From positions 1 to 23,483 of the forward strand of contig JALZVD010000029.1 in NCBI GenBank assembly GCA_023300205.1: a stretch of 23,483 nt of DNA, given 5' to 3'. The position numbers and the translations under genes were made by a program. This document shows positions 7,774-17,073 of this stretch, piece after piece. Every line of letters begins with the position of its first letter. The stretch's first letter is position 1. Below the pieces are notes generated by a model that was given only the letters and a program-made list of their open reading frames with translations, searched no databases and was not told the DNA's origin. The stretch comes from Akkermansiaceae bacterium (GTDB lineage: Bacteria > Verrucomicrobiota > Verrucomicrobiia > Verrucomicrobiales > Akkermansiaceae).

Positions 7774-9327
7774 TTATTGATCTATTGATTGTTCTGCTAA
7801 AGTTCTCGCCAAGCTGACCGCTCGGATCATCCCCATAGCCTTATTACGCGTCTCCTCATACTCATAAGTAGGATCACTATCTGCCACTACCCCAGCTCCA
7901 GCTTGAACATAAGCTTTGCCATTCTTAAGAAGACAAGTTCTCAGCGTGATGCAAGAGTCATGCCCCCCATCCCAACCAAAGTAACCCACTGCTCCACTGT
8001 ATGATCCTCGTTTATTTTTCTCTAGTTCGTTGATGATCTGCATCGCCCTAATCTTAGGAGCCCCACTCACTGTTCCCGCTGGGAAAGTAGACCTAAGCGC
8101 ATCATAAGCACTATACTTCTCATCCAAATGACCACTCACATTAGATACAATATGCATCACATGACTGTAGCGCTCCACAATCATAAAATCATCCACAGAC
8201 ACACTCGCGTGCTTGGCTATACGGCCAACGTCATTTCTCGCCAGATCCACCAGCATCAAATGCTCTGCACACTCTTTCTCATCCGCTAGAAGATCGGCCG
8301 CTAAAGCATCATCTTCAGCTTCCGTCTTGCCTCTCCAGCGTGTGCCAGCGATCGGACGGATATCTAATTGACCATCAATCGCACGCACATGCACCTCTGG
8401 TGAGCTCCCCACAAGTGAGAAGTCATCAAACTGCAAAATAAACATATACGGTGAAGGATTCACATGACGCAATGCACGGTAAAGATCCACCGGCTCACCA
8501 TCAAATACTGTCTCAAATCTCTGACTCGGCACCACCTGAAACACATCACCAGAAGCTATGTATTCTTTAGCCTTCAGCACCATCCCCTCATACTCCTCCT
8601 GAGTTGTATTACTCTCAGGATCAGAAACTTCATACTCCGTAAGACCATTGAGCGGAGAAATATGAAGTGGCACATCCAGCTGAGAAATCATTTCCTCAAC
8701 CCTTGAAAGCGCCTCCTCATAAGCCTCCTCCGGCAGGTTCTCATCATCATCCACAAAAGCATTCGCTACTACTAATAAACGACGTAATTTATGGTCAAAA
8801 ATCAATACCGTATCCGCAATCATAAACAACGCATCAGGTAAGCCCAAGTCATCCTCAGGTGAACTCGTAATACTAGGCTCAAACTGCTTTACCGCATCAT
8901 AAGACATATAACCCACAGCCCCACCATAGAAAGGAGGTGCATCACCATGTGTCGCCGGCTTATATTGAGCCATCAGAGCCTCAAGCTCACTCAAAACATC
9001 GTTTTCACTATCTGCTCTCCACTTACAGGTCTCTCCATTCTCAGTCAGTGAAATATCCTTACCGTAAGCAATAAACACCGCACGCGGATCAGTCCCCATA
9101 ATCGAATACCTTCCACTCGCATCCGTACTCTCAGCACTTTCAAACAAAAAAGCCCCATCCTTCTGGGCTATTTTCATGAATGCAGAAAGTGGTGTCTCAA
9201 AATCCGATGCCAATTGCGCATACACAGGCACAACATTCCCCAGTTTCGCTAATTCGCGAAACTCCTCTAAACTTGGTTTTACAGGTTCCCTGCTCACGCC
9301 CACAGAATGCGACCGTATCTCAAACAA
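7774..9327 (-). CDS. trpE: Anthranilate synthase component I, TTG start
   Basis: Converts chorismate and ammonia to anthranilate, the first committed step of tryptophan synthesis, with TrpG. 517 residues, full length. LFESAE (61-66) corresponds to the tryptophan feedback site usually written LLES. Catalytic-domain motifs are [11 protein letters not shown] (324-334), [21 protein letters not shown] (348-368), [12 protein letters not shown] (414-425) and [10 protein letters not shown] (477-486). The PIAGT form favours TrpE over PabB. The start is TTG at 9327, the first codon after an in-frame TGA at 9328-9330; AGGGG lies about 11 nt upstream. GTG codons 9 and 11 are alternatives, and no ATG is available before the conserved PSLEEF segment. 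It heads a minus-strand cluster and diverges from secA. Confidence 0.94.
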   Translation of the reverse strand: MFEIRSHSVGVSREPVKPSLEEFRELAKLGNVVPVYAQLASDFETPLSAFMKIAQKDGAFLFESAESTDASGRYSIMGTDPRAVFIAYGKDISLTENGETCKWRADSENDVLSELEALMAQYKPATHGDAPPFYGGAVGYMSYDAVKQFEPSITSSPEDDLGLPDALFMIADTVLIFDHKLRRLLVVANAFVDDDENLPEEAYEEALSRVEEMISQLDVPLHISPLNGLTEYEVSDPESNTTQEEYEGMVLKAKEYIASGDVFQVVPSQRFETVFDGEPVDLYRALRHVNPSPYMFILQFDDFSLVGSSPEVHVRAIDGQLDIRPIAGTRWRGKTEAEDDALAADLLADEKECAEHLMLVDLARNDVGRIAKHASVSVDDFMIVERYSHVMHIVSNVSGHLDEKYSAYDALRSTFPAGTVSGAPKIRAMQIINELEKNKRGSYSGAVGYFGWDGGHDSCITLRTCLLKNGKAYVQAGAGVVADSDPTYEYEETRNKAMGMIRAVSLARTLAEQSIDQ

Positions 9328-9371
9328 TCAAGTTCAAACCCCTACAAAGAGTAATTTTCTTAATGCTATGC

Positions 9372-9400
9372 TTGCCACAGTCATCATCCATGTGTATGCA
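9372..9400 (+). promoter_or_regulatory. Candidate sigma70-type promoter of secA
   Basis: TTGCCA at 9372-9377, a 17-bp spacer, then TATGCA at 9395-9400. Transcription would begin near 9407 and give a leader of about 27 nt before ATG 9434. This position independently supports 9434 as the start of SecA rather than the upstream extension of the open frame into trpE. Judged by eye only. Confidence 0.4.
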
Positions 9401-9433
9401 AAACACGCCCTTAAACTGATCGGGCACAAAGCT

Positions 9434-12400
9434 ATGCTAAAGTGGACATTACAAAAAATCGTAGGTAACAAAAATGAGCGTGAAATCAAAAAACGCCTAA
9501 TGCCAGTTGCCGCCGAAATCAATAAAATAGAAGAAGCCCTCCAACAAGAATCCACTGAGGATGTATTGGCGCGCACCACCAAATGGCAGAAGCACCTCCA
9601 CCGCTACCTACCACTTGACACACCTACAAAAAGACAAATAGAATCCCTTGAGTCAGAAGCTCTTTCAGCACTCGCAGAAGTCGTTGAAGAAAGACTAGCT
9701 GAACTCCGTGACGAGTACCCATCACTCCCAATCGTCACAAACACACCAGAATCTATTGAAGAAGGTAAAGACGCCTTCAACAATATAGAAGACGACTTTT
9801 CAGACAAACGTGCTAAATATCTCGACCAAATTCTCCCCGAAGCATACGCAGTAGTTAAAAATGCCGCTCGTCGCATGTGCGGGTCCAAACTCACACTCGG
9901 TGATCAGGAGATTGAGTGGAACATGGTTCACTTCGATGTCCAGCTCGTTGGAGGCATCGCCCTTCACCGCGGAATGATCGCAGAAATGATGACCGGTGAA
10001 GGTAAAACCCTCGTTGGAACACTCCCTGTCTACCTCAACGCTCTTACAGGCCTCGGCATACACGTAGTCACTGTCAATGACTACCTCTCTATGCGTGACT
10101 CACAATGGATGGGAACTCTTTACAAATACCTAGGACTCACTGTCGGCTGTATCCAGAACATGCAGCCACCTCACATCCGTCGTGAACAATACCTCACAGA
10201 CATCACCTACGGAACAAATTCAGAATTCGGCTTCGACTACCTCCGTGACAACGGAATGTCATCATCAAAAGATGAGCAAGTTCAACGAGGGCACTACTTC
10301 TCCATCATTGACGAAGTTGACTCAGTCTTGATCGATGAAGCCAGAACACCACTCATCATCTCTGGACCATCTACCGTTTCTAATACAGCCCAATACATGG
10401 ACTACAGAGGTATGATTGAGCAACTCGTCAAAAAGCAAAACGCACTCTGCACAGAACTCGCTGATGAAGCCAATAAAGCACTCGAAGCTGGTGACGAAGA
10501 ACACGCAGGTCGCTGCCTATTCAAAATCAAGCTAGGCCAGCCGCGTAACCGTCAACTCATGAAACACATGCAAGAGCCTGACTCTCGCAGACTCATCGAT
10601 AAGACAGAACTCTCATTCTACCAAGATGCTCAGAAAAAAGAACTCTACGCCATCAAAGAAGAACTCTACTTCACCATCGATGAAAAAGCACACGACGCTG
10701 ACCTCATGGAAATGGGCCGCAAGATACTAGCTCCTAGTGATGATGATGCATTCACTCTCCCTGACCTAGCTAACGAATATGCAGAAATCGATGCAAATCA
10801 CGATTTAAGCGATGACCAAAAAGCAGCTGAAAAAGAAGAGATCAACACCCGCCTAGACAAGCAAGGTGAAAAAGTTCACTCCATCTCACAGCTCCTCAAA
10901 GCATACTGCATCTACGAAAAAGACGTCGAATATGTAGTTGAAGACAACAAAGTCAAAATCGTTGATGAGCAAACAGGTCGTAAAATGGAAGGTCGCCGCT
11001 GGTCAGATGGTCTCCACCAAGCCGTTGAAGCAAAAGAAGGCGTAACCGTTGAGCGGGAAACCCAGACATATGCCACCATCACTATCCAAAACTACTTCCG
11101 TCTCTATGAGAAACTCGGAGGAATGACAGGAACCGCTGAAACTGAAGCCGCAGAATTTCATGACATCTATGGACTAGACGTCCTCCCTATCCCAACAAAT
11201 CAACCTAACCAGCGTGAAGACCTCAACGACCAAGTATTTAAAACCCGCAGAGAAAAATATAACGCCGTAGTCAATAAAATCTCCGAATGCCAAGCCAAAG
11301 GACAACCCGTCCTAGTAGGTACAGCATCCGTTGACGCATCAGAAACACTTTCAAGAATGCTCCAGCGCTCTAAAATCGAACACTCTGTTCTAAATGCCAA
11401 ATTCCACGAACAAGAAGCGGATATCGTCGCGCGCGCCGGTAAGATCGGAGCTGTTACAGTTTCCACAAATATGGCTGGGCGAGGCACAGACATCAAACTC
11501 GGAGAAGGAGTCGAAGACGCAGGTGGACTCATGGTCATCGGTTGTGAACGCTACCAATCTCGCCGAGTAGATCGCCAACTTCGTGGACGTTGCGCTCGTC
11601 AAGGAGACAAAGGAATGAGCCAGTTTTACATCTCATTTGAGGACGACCTCATGAGAAACTTCGCCGCCGCTGATCGCATGACTCGCATGATGGAAAGATT
11701 TGGAATGGAAGAAGGAGAAGCACTTGAGCACAAATGGCTAAACCGCTCCATCGAGACAGCTCAGAAACGTGTAGAACAGCGTGACTACACCTGGCGCAAG
11801 CGCGTTCTAGACTTTGATGACGTCATGAACATGCAGCGTGAAGTTGTTTATGGCTACAGAAATGAAGTCCTCTCCACAGAAGATCCGCGTGAACTAATCG
11901 ATGAAATTATTGACGAAATCATCCCTGAGCGCGTCCATGACTTTATCGAGAACAGAGACCAAGGTTCTCCAGACTACGCAGAACTTCTTAATTGGGTAAA
12001 CACTACATTCCCGCTCGGGCTCACACTAGAGACATCTGGACTCCATGAGAGAGATGCAGCAGAAAATACTGAGTGGATTATCAGCGAAGTCAAAAAAGCA
12101 TACCTACTAAAGACCGAGCATGAAGCCCCTGAACTTCTAGACCACCTAGAGCGCCATATCATCCTCACTGGTATCGATAAACTCTGGCAAGAACACCTCT
12201 ACAACATGGACGCTCTCCGTGAAGGAATTAGCTTACGCGCTCAAGGGCAAAAAGATCCCCTCGTCGAATACAAAGTAGAAGCCTACTCAATCTTCGAGAC
12301 TCTAATGGACAACATCAAGGCAGAGTCACTCAACAACCTCTTCCGCTCTACAACAAGCCTTGACCAGTTCGAGCAGTTCCTCCAGAACATGCCTGCGAAC

Positions 12401-12610
12401 TACACTGATCATGAATCAACAGAAGCTCCCATCACTGACCAAAACATCGGAACAGCTGTAGCAACTTCAGGAGGCATTCCGCTTAAAAACAACAAGATGG
12501 TCAAATTAGACCTACCTAAACGCAAGCCCATCGAGCTTAAAGGGACAGGTAGAAATGCTCCCTGCCCCTGTGGATCTGGTAAAAAAGTGAAGCAGTGCTG
12601 TGCAGAATAA
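9434..12610 (+). CDS. secA: Preprotein translocase ATPase SecA (long Bacteroidota/Verrucomicrobiota type)
   Basis: ATP-driven motor that pushes unfolded preproteins through SecYEG. ATG 9434 gives 1058 residues beginning MLKWTLQKIVGNKNEREIKK, a typical SecA N-terminus. The open frame continues upstream to 9176 but overlaps trpE antisense and lacks homology. Visible: Walker A TGEGKT (187-192), Walker B DEVD (293-296), DEARTPLIISGP (to 312), VEYVVEDNKVKIVDEQTGRK from about 498, GMTGTAETEAAEF, NMAGRGTDIKLG, and a C-terminal zinc-binding SEC-C motif with Cys1044, Cys1046, Cys1055 and Cys1056. Between ISGP and the YVVED strand lie about 188 residues, against roughly 105 in E. coli. The extra helical segment resembles that of Bacteroides-type SecA. 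No SD precedes the start. Confidence 0.97.
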   Translation: MLKWTLQKIVGNKNEREIKKRLMPVAAEINKIEEALQQESTEDVLARTTKWQKHLHRYLPLDTPTKRQIESLESEALSALAEVVEERLAELRDEYPSLPIVTNTPESIEEGKDAFNNIEDDFSDKRAKYLDQILPEAYAVVKNAARRMCGSKLTLGDQEIEWNMVHFDVQLVGGIALHRGMIAEMMTGEGKTLVGTLPVYLNALTGLGIHVVTVNDYLSMRDSQWMGTLYKYLGLTVGCIQNMQPPHIRREQYLTDITYGTNSEFGFDYLRDNGMSSSKDEQVQRGHYFSIIDEVDSVLIDEARTPLIISGPSTVSNTAQYMDYRGMIEQLVKKQNALCTELADEANKALEAGDEEHAGRCLFKIKLGQPRNRQLMKHMQEPDSRRLIDKTELSFYQDAQKKELYAIKEELYFTIDEKAHDADLMEMGRKILAPSDDDAFTLPDLANEYAEIDANHDLSDDQKAAEKEEINTRLDKQGEKVHSISQLLKAYCIYEKDVEYVVEDNKVKIVDEQTGRKMEGRRWSDGLHQAVEAKEGVTVERETQTYATITIQNYFRLYEKLGGMTGTAETEAAEFHDIYGLDVLPIPTNQPNQREDLNDQVFKTRREKYNAVVNKISECQAKGQPVLVGTASVDASETLSRMLQRSKIEHSVLNAKFHEQEADIVARAGKIGAVTVSTNMAGRGTDIKLGEGVEDAGGLMVIGCERYQSRRVDRQLRGRCARQGDKGMSQFYISFEDDLMRNFAAADRMTRMMERFGMEEGEALEHKWLNRSIETAQKRVEQRDYTWRKRVLDFDDVMNMQREVVYGYRNEVLSTEDPRELIDEIIDEIIPERVHDFIENRDQGSPDYAELLNWVNTTFPLGLTLETSGLHERDAAENTEWIISEVKKAYLLKTEHEAPELLDHLERHIILTGIDKLWQEHLYNMDALREGISLRAQGQKDPLVEYKVEAYSIFETLMDNIKAESLNNLFRSTTSLDQFEQFLQNMPANYTDHESTEAPITDQNIGTAVATSGGIPLKNNKMVKLDLPKRKPIELKGTGRNAPCPCGSGKKVKQCCAE

Positions 12611-12634
12611 AACACCAATAAAATAATTTAACTC

Positions 12635-12670
12635 AACCTGCGTAAGAGCTAATCTTACGCAGGTTTTTTT
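12635..12670 (+). terminator. Intrinsic terminator of secA
   Basis: A perfect 13-bp inverted repeat, AACCTGCGTAAGA at 12635-12647 and TCTTACGCAGGTT at 12653-12665, encloses a 5-nt loop (GCTAA). A run of seven T follows at 12664-12670. It lies 24 bp after the secA stop and reads in the secA direction. Confidence 0.93.
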
Positions 12671-12694
12671 ATACACTCCCTAAATAAATAAGAT

Positions 12695-12729
12695 AAAAAA
12701 ATCCCGTAACATCGATCATGCTACAGGAT
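12695..12729 (-). terminator. Intrinsic terminator of the minus-strand PVC-type gene
   Basis: On the minus strand ATCCTGTAGCAT (12729-12718) pairs with ATGTTACGGGAT (12712-12701) across a 5-nt loop. Ten pairs are Watson-Crick and two are G-U in the minus-strand RNA; in plus-strand RNA the same two positions would be A-C mismatches. A run of T (A on the plus strand, 12695-12700) follows. It lies 33 bp beyond the stop of the gene ending at 12763. Confidence 0.8.
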
Positions 12730-12762
12730 GAATAGAAATGTTCAGTTACTAAAATATTAACA

Positions 12763-15700
12763 CTACTTCACTGGATACTCTTTCAGAAGATCTGCTGCTT
12801 TATAAGGCCCTTTCTTAGTCTGCTCTTCACTCTCCTCCTGTATGTAGTCAACCTGCTTCTTAGTAATCGAGTCTCCTGTTTTATTAGACCACGCGTTTCT
12901 AATGTAAGTCAGAATATCAGCGATCTCTCTATTTTGGATTCGACCATTAAAACCAGCCATCACTCCATCATAACCTTTACCTTTAACTTCTATCTTCCCC
13001 ATCATCCCATGAAGAGCTATCTTAGACAGAAGCTTTCTATCCCCAGTCACCCACTTACTTCCATCAAGCGGAGGAACTCCTATAGCATCGTTACCTTCAC
13101 CCTTAGCTCCATGACATACGACACAGTTCTCAGCATGATGATACGCCCTCTCTCCTCTCTGGTATGACTTCTGCACATTAGCAGCTGCTTTCTTAAGATG
13201 TGCTGGAACTTTCACAATCACTTCTTTGATCACTACCACCTCTTCTTTCAAATGAGCCTTAGCATACTTAAGTGCGTCCTTAGACCAGTCATTTACAGGC
13301 TTACTCTCAAATTCAGAGATAATCGCAAGACCATCTGCCTTACCCATCCATGAAGCCGCTACGAGCGCTTCATGTCTCACTTGCGCATTCTCATCCGCTG
13401 CAGCTCTCTTAAGCAGCTCCACTGCATTCTCAAGCTTATCCACATTGTAGCGCACCGCTCTTGTAGCAGCAGCCCTCGCTCTTGGCTCTCCAACTCCTAA
13501 GCACGCCTCCAAGATTTCCGGGTCTATCTTATTAATCCCCCATGAAACCCACATAGCCTCTGTAAGATGATGGGCAAATCTCGGATCCTTCTGATCCAAG
13601 CTCTTCGCCCATTTTAAGACCGCCACAGCTACTGCCTGTGAACTTCTTCCGCGGAGCTCTCTACGTGTCCGATAACGCGTACGTATTTCTGGCAACTTAA
13701 GATTCTCTAAAAGCTCATCAATACTAGCTCCATCAACCTTAGCTATCGCCACAAGAGGGCGCGACGGATAAGTAATACGGTAGATTCGACCATGAACATG
13801 ATCTCGCTTAGGATCACGCGCATTGTGCTGCATATGTCCAATCAGAACGTTACTCCAGTCGATAACATAAAGTGAGCCATCAGGCGCAAATTCAAGATCT
13901 ACTGGGCGAAAATTAATATTATCGGACTTAAAAAGATCATGACGAAACTCAGTCTTATACCCATTTTCTCCATCAGCCTTAATCTCATGCTGCTTTGCTC
14001 CTTGAAACTTGATGTTATTACACAGAATCATATCACCTTGTACTTCATCAGGGAAATGTCTTGATGAAACAAACTCAACTCCAGAAGTAGGTCTTACTTT
14101 ATTACTACTGAGTAGATCTTTGGGCTTAGGGTTTACATTATAGCGGGATTTTACCGCTATTTGCTGCATCCAGGAAAATGATGGACCTGAGGTATGAAGA
14201 AAGAAATTCTGCCCCCAATCATCAATCGCAATACCCCATGGATTAGGGATGCTATACTGAGCATTTCTTTCCAGCCTACCCTTATTAGGATTATAGCGAT
14301 AGAAACCTCCATTAGTTCCCCTTACTGGCCCGTAAGGAGTTTCTACATTCGAATGAAGAAAGATACCCTCCCCCATATAGAAAGCTCCAGATGGGTCCGC
14401 ACAGAAACTAGAAATAGCGTGGTGCGTATCGTGATCATCAAAACCACTCAGAACTACCTCCTTAGTATCAGCCTTGTCATCGCCATCTGTATCCTTGAAC
14501 AAAACAAGATCATTCTGCAGAGATACAAATACCCCATGTTCTGTGATTTCAAATCCCATTGGCGTAACAAGGTTATCAACAAACGTTGTTTGCTTATCAG
14601 CAACACCATCATGATCAGTATCTTCAAAAATAATGATCTTATCATTAGGCAAGGGATCACCTATTCTATACTGTGGATAACTTGGCATGCAGCTCACCCA
14701 AAGACGCCCTTTATTATCAAAGGCCATCTGTGATGGATTAGCTAGATCAGGAAACATCGTCTCATCAGCAAAAAGCTTCATCTCATAGCCCTTTGGTAGA
14801 TTTAGCGTTGACTCAGTCTCTTTACCAGAAAGATAAACATTAGGTCTATCAGAATTGGTGTTCACCGACTTCAACTTAGTCGTCTTAGCATCAGCTGCCG
14901 CAACATCAAATGCTTGCCCCTTATTAATGGACCAAAGCGCCTGATCTCTAATCGCATTCATTTCTCGAATCTTCTTAAGCTCGTCTGGGTAGTTGACATT
15001 ACCGAATGGCTTATACCGTCTACCATGAACGTGAACTCCGTTAGGGATCTTATAATCTAAAAGCCAAACTCTATTTTTCTCAGCCACAGCCGCATGAACC
15101 TTAGCCTTCTTATCATCATCTGCTTTCACCTCCTGCTTGCCAAAGAGCAAGTTAGCAAACATTGGCGCTAGCTTCTTATAACCTGCCTCATTCAGGTTGT
15201 GCCCATTCGACGTGAGATCGTCTTTACTAGAATTATAAAACCCCTTCGTAGCTGAAAATGCATCAACAAAGAGAACTCCCTCTTCTTTACAAACTTCAGC
15301 CATTGCATTTGAATACGCCTCAAGCCTCTTATTAACTCCTAAGCCATTCGGTAAATCACGCTTTGCTGATAAATCTTCAAATGCTGCCGGTGAAACAATC
15401 GCAAGTTGCACTTGGCTTCCAGAATAGTTCTGCGCCAAAGTGTGTTTAATAAATGCTCTAAGCTCTTTCTTATATCCATCCAAACGCTCTAAACCATCAA
15501 AAGATTCACTGTAGCCAAAAAAACCTATCACAGTATCAATCTCATGACGCTTCATCCATTGATCAGGTGCCTCATACTCACCACGTCCACCCCCACTCTG
15601 ATACTCTTTCTTCACCAGTGACTTTCCTTCAGGAATAGCAAAGAAAGACTTTCTTGATGGATGTGGCCTGAATGCCGGTGTATCACCCTCTTTACACCAA

Positions 15701-16899
15701 TTCCTAATATAAAGATCATGCTCAGGATAACGCAACTGAAGCTCAGTCTCGAAATGATTAAACAAATTCATTCTTGAGCCAAGCCCTCCACCAACAAACC
15801 CAATACGGCTATTCTTTTCCATATTAAGATACGCTGGTGGATCCCCTGCTTTTGCAGCCGGTTGCTCAGGCCTTAAAGCTTTAATGACAGGCTCACTCTT
15901 AAGTTGAAACCCTTCAGGAGTCACACTCTTCTTATTTGTCTTAAAACCATAAAATGTCGGTTTGTATTCACCATCGATCGATACATCCACCTTAGCAGGA
16001 ACCTCCATTCCAAGACCCCAGTATACACCATTCATAACCAAACGTCGAAGATCCTCATCCACAAGATCGGTCGCTGCCCCCATTGTCGTTGTTAGAACCT
16101 TACTCACTTCACCTGAAGAATGCTTATATTCACGAGTCCAAGCCACTGGCTGCATTAGAATATTCTTAGTAGCTACCCCCTCAGATTTAGGATCAAATGA
16201 CGCAGTAACCTCCCCACGTAATAGAATTTCTGAAGGCTTCAAAGGATCTGCTCCATAAACATCTGACGTGCAGAAAATTTCTCCCACACCATTGAGAATC
16301 GGATTTTTGCTAGCACTTGGCTCTACATGAGTGCGCGTAGCTTCTTTCTTATGCTTACCATGGTGACTCACCCATGATTCACCCAGTATCTGCCTACCAA
16401 ATCCCTTTTCCCATCCACTCTCAGCCTTAGCATCAAATGAATATTTCGCCCATTTACTGTCTCCTTTAACCTTAAAAGCATGAGTAGACGTCCTCAACGC
16501 GACCATCGGCACACCCCGCTCGAATGCAGCATCAAACTTCTCAAAAGCACCGTCATCCCAATTACGGAAACGTAAACACATCACAATCGCATCCGCTGAA
16601 TCTAATGCTACAGGATTTGATAAACTATTCTGATTCCCTGGATCAACAAACTGATTGTCCTTATCCATTGAAAATAACACAGTACACTTAAACCCTTGTT
16701 TTGAAAGCAACTGAGCCATCATCGGCATAGATTCCTCAGAGCGATATTCCTCATCACCAGATAAAAGCACCACATGCTTTCCATTAGCCTTCCCTTTTGC
16801 TTCAAAGACCAAATGATCTTGCCCTGCTAGACAAAATGCCATCCCAATAGCGTAAACACCCAAGGTGCAAATCCCTAGTTTAATTTCTCTTAGTTTCAT
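12763..16899 (-). CDS. Giant secreted multidomain protein: ThuA-like, SGNH-like, PVC-type dehydrogenase-like, HEAT, cytochrome c
   Basis: From ATG 16899 the protein has 1378 residues and starts with an N-terminal signal peptide (MKLREIKLGICTLGVYAIG...). The open frame reaches ATG 16974, but those 25 residues precede the signal. Domains in order: ThuA-like (about 35-300), SGNH/GDSL-like (about 363-587, with GFVGGGLGSRMN and a C-terminal NGHNLNEAGY), a six-bladed sorbosone/glucose dehydrogenase-like propeller of the PVC membrane-bound dehydrogenase group (about 700-1045), HEAT-like helices (about 1058-1200), and a class I cytochrome c with heme motif Cys1259-Val-Val-Cys1262-His1263. Repeated DTDHDGVAD and DTDGDDKAD stretches resemble calcium-binding turns. 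The role is probably periplasmic oxidation or processing of a sugar or polysaccharide with electron transfer to a cytochrome chain. The substrate is unknown. No SD precedes the start. Confidence 0.88.
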   Translation of the reverse strand: MKLREIKLGICTLGVYAIGMAFCLAGQDHLVFEAKGKANGKHVVLLSGDEEYRSEESMPMMAQLLSKQGFKCTVLFSMDKDNQFVDPGNQNSLSNPVALDSADAIVMCLRFRNWDDGAFEKFDAAFERGVPMVALRTSTHAFKVKGDSKWAKYSFDAKAESGWEKGFGRQILGESWVSHHGKHKKEATRTHVEPSASKNPILNGVGEIFCTSDVYGADPLKPSEILLRGEVTASFDPKSEGVATKNILMQPVAWTREYKHSSGEVSKVLTTTMGAATDLVDEDLRRLVMNGVYWGLGMEVPAKVDVSIDGEYKPTFYGFKTNKKSVTPEGFQLKSEPVIKALRPEQPAAKAGDPPAYLNMEKNSRIGFVGGGLGSRMNLFNHFETELQLRYPEHDLYIRNWCKEGDTPAFRPHPSRKSFFAIPEGKSLVKKEYQSGGGRGEYEAPDQWMKRHEIDTVIGFFGYSESFDGLERLDGYKKELRAFIKHTLAQNYSGSQVQLAIVSPAAFEDLSAKRDLPNGLGVNKRLEAYSNAMAEVCKEEGVLFVDAFSATKGFYNSSKDDLTSNGHNLNEAGYKKLAPMFANLLFGKQEVKADDDKKAKVHAAVAEKNRVWLLDYKIPNGVHVHGRRYKPFGNVNYPDELKKIREMNAIRDQALWSINKGQAFDVAAADAKTTKLKSVNTNSDRPNVYLSGKETESTLNLPKGYEMKLFADETMFPDLANPSQMAFDNKGRLWVSCMPSYPQYRIGDPLPNDKIIIFEDTDHDGVADKQTTFVDNLVTPMGFEITEHGVFVSLQNDLVLFKDTDGDDKADTKEVVLSGFDDHDTHHAISSFCADPSGAFYMGEGIFLHSNVETPYGPVRGTNGGFYRYNPNKGRLERNAQYSIPNPWGIAIDDWGQNFFLHTSGPSFSWMQQIAVKSRYNVNPKPKDLLSSNKVRPTSGVEFVSSRHFPDEVQGDMILCNNIKFQGAKQHEIKADGENGYKTEFRHDLFKSDNINFRPVDLEFAPDGSLYVIDWSNVLIGHMQHNARDPKRDHVHGRIYRITYPSRPLVAIAKVDGASIDELLENLKLPEIRTRYRTRRELRGRSSQAVAVAVLKWAKSLDQKDPRFAHHLTEAMWVSWGINKIDPEILEACLGVGEPRARAAATRAVRYNVDKLENAVELLKRAAADENAQVRHEALVAASWMGKADGLAIISEFESKPVNDWSKDALKYAKAHLKEEVVVIKEVIVKVPAHLKKAAANVQKSYQRGERAYHHAENCVVCHGAKGEGNDAIGVPPLDGSKWVTGDRKLLSKIALHGMMGKIEVKGKGYDGVMAGFNGRIQNREIADILTYIRNAWSNKTGDSITKKQVDYIQEESEEQTKKGPYKAADLLKEYPVK

Positions 16900-16922
16900 A
16901 AGTTTTAGCTCTAGTTTAGATT

Positions 16923-16945
16923 CCCTTATACGCAGTAAATAAGGG
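16923..16945 (-). promoter_or_regulatory. Short dyad in the leader of the PVC-type gene
   Basis: CCCTTAT (16923-16929) and ATAAGGG (16939-16945) form a perfect 7-bp inverted repeat with a 9-nt centre, 24 to 46 nt upstream of ATG 16899. It could be a repressor operator or a small RNA hairpin. A 7-bp arm can also occur by chance. Confidence 0.3.
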
Positions 16946-17073
16946 CTTCTTTCTAAAAAAAAAGATGACACCATAAACTAGGCTTGTCATGTATAAACCG
17001 ATCATTATTTTGAATAAAATCGTCAATAACGCATATCAAATCATTATAAACCTAATTAACAAAAATCTAAAAC

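Noticed and set aside
9176..9433. Upstream extension of the secA frame (86 codons)
   Set aside because: It lies antisense to the conserved trpE start region, its translation has no SecA character, and a standard SecA N-terminus begins at ATG 9434 just after a plausible promoter.
14194..14733. 179-codon plus-strand frame within the PVC-type gene
   Set aside because: It is antisense to the conserved dehydrogenase propeller, with no motif or start context of its own.
16900..16974. 25-residue N-terminal extension of the PVC-type protein
   Set aside because: The sequence from ATG 16899 has a good signal peptide; the extension would bury it and would span the CCCTTAT/ATAAGGG dyad.
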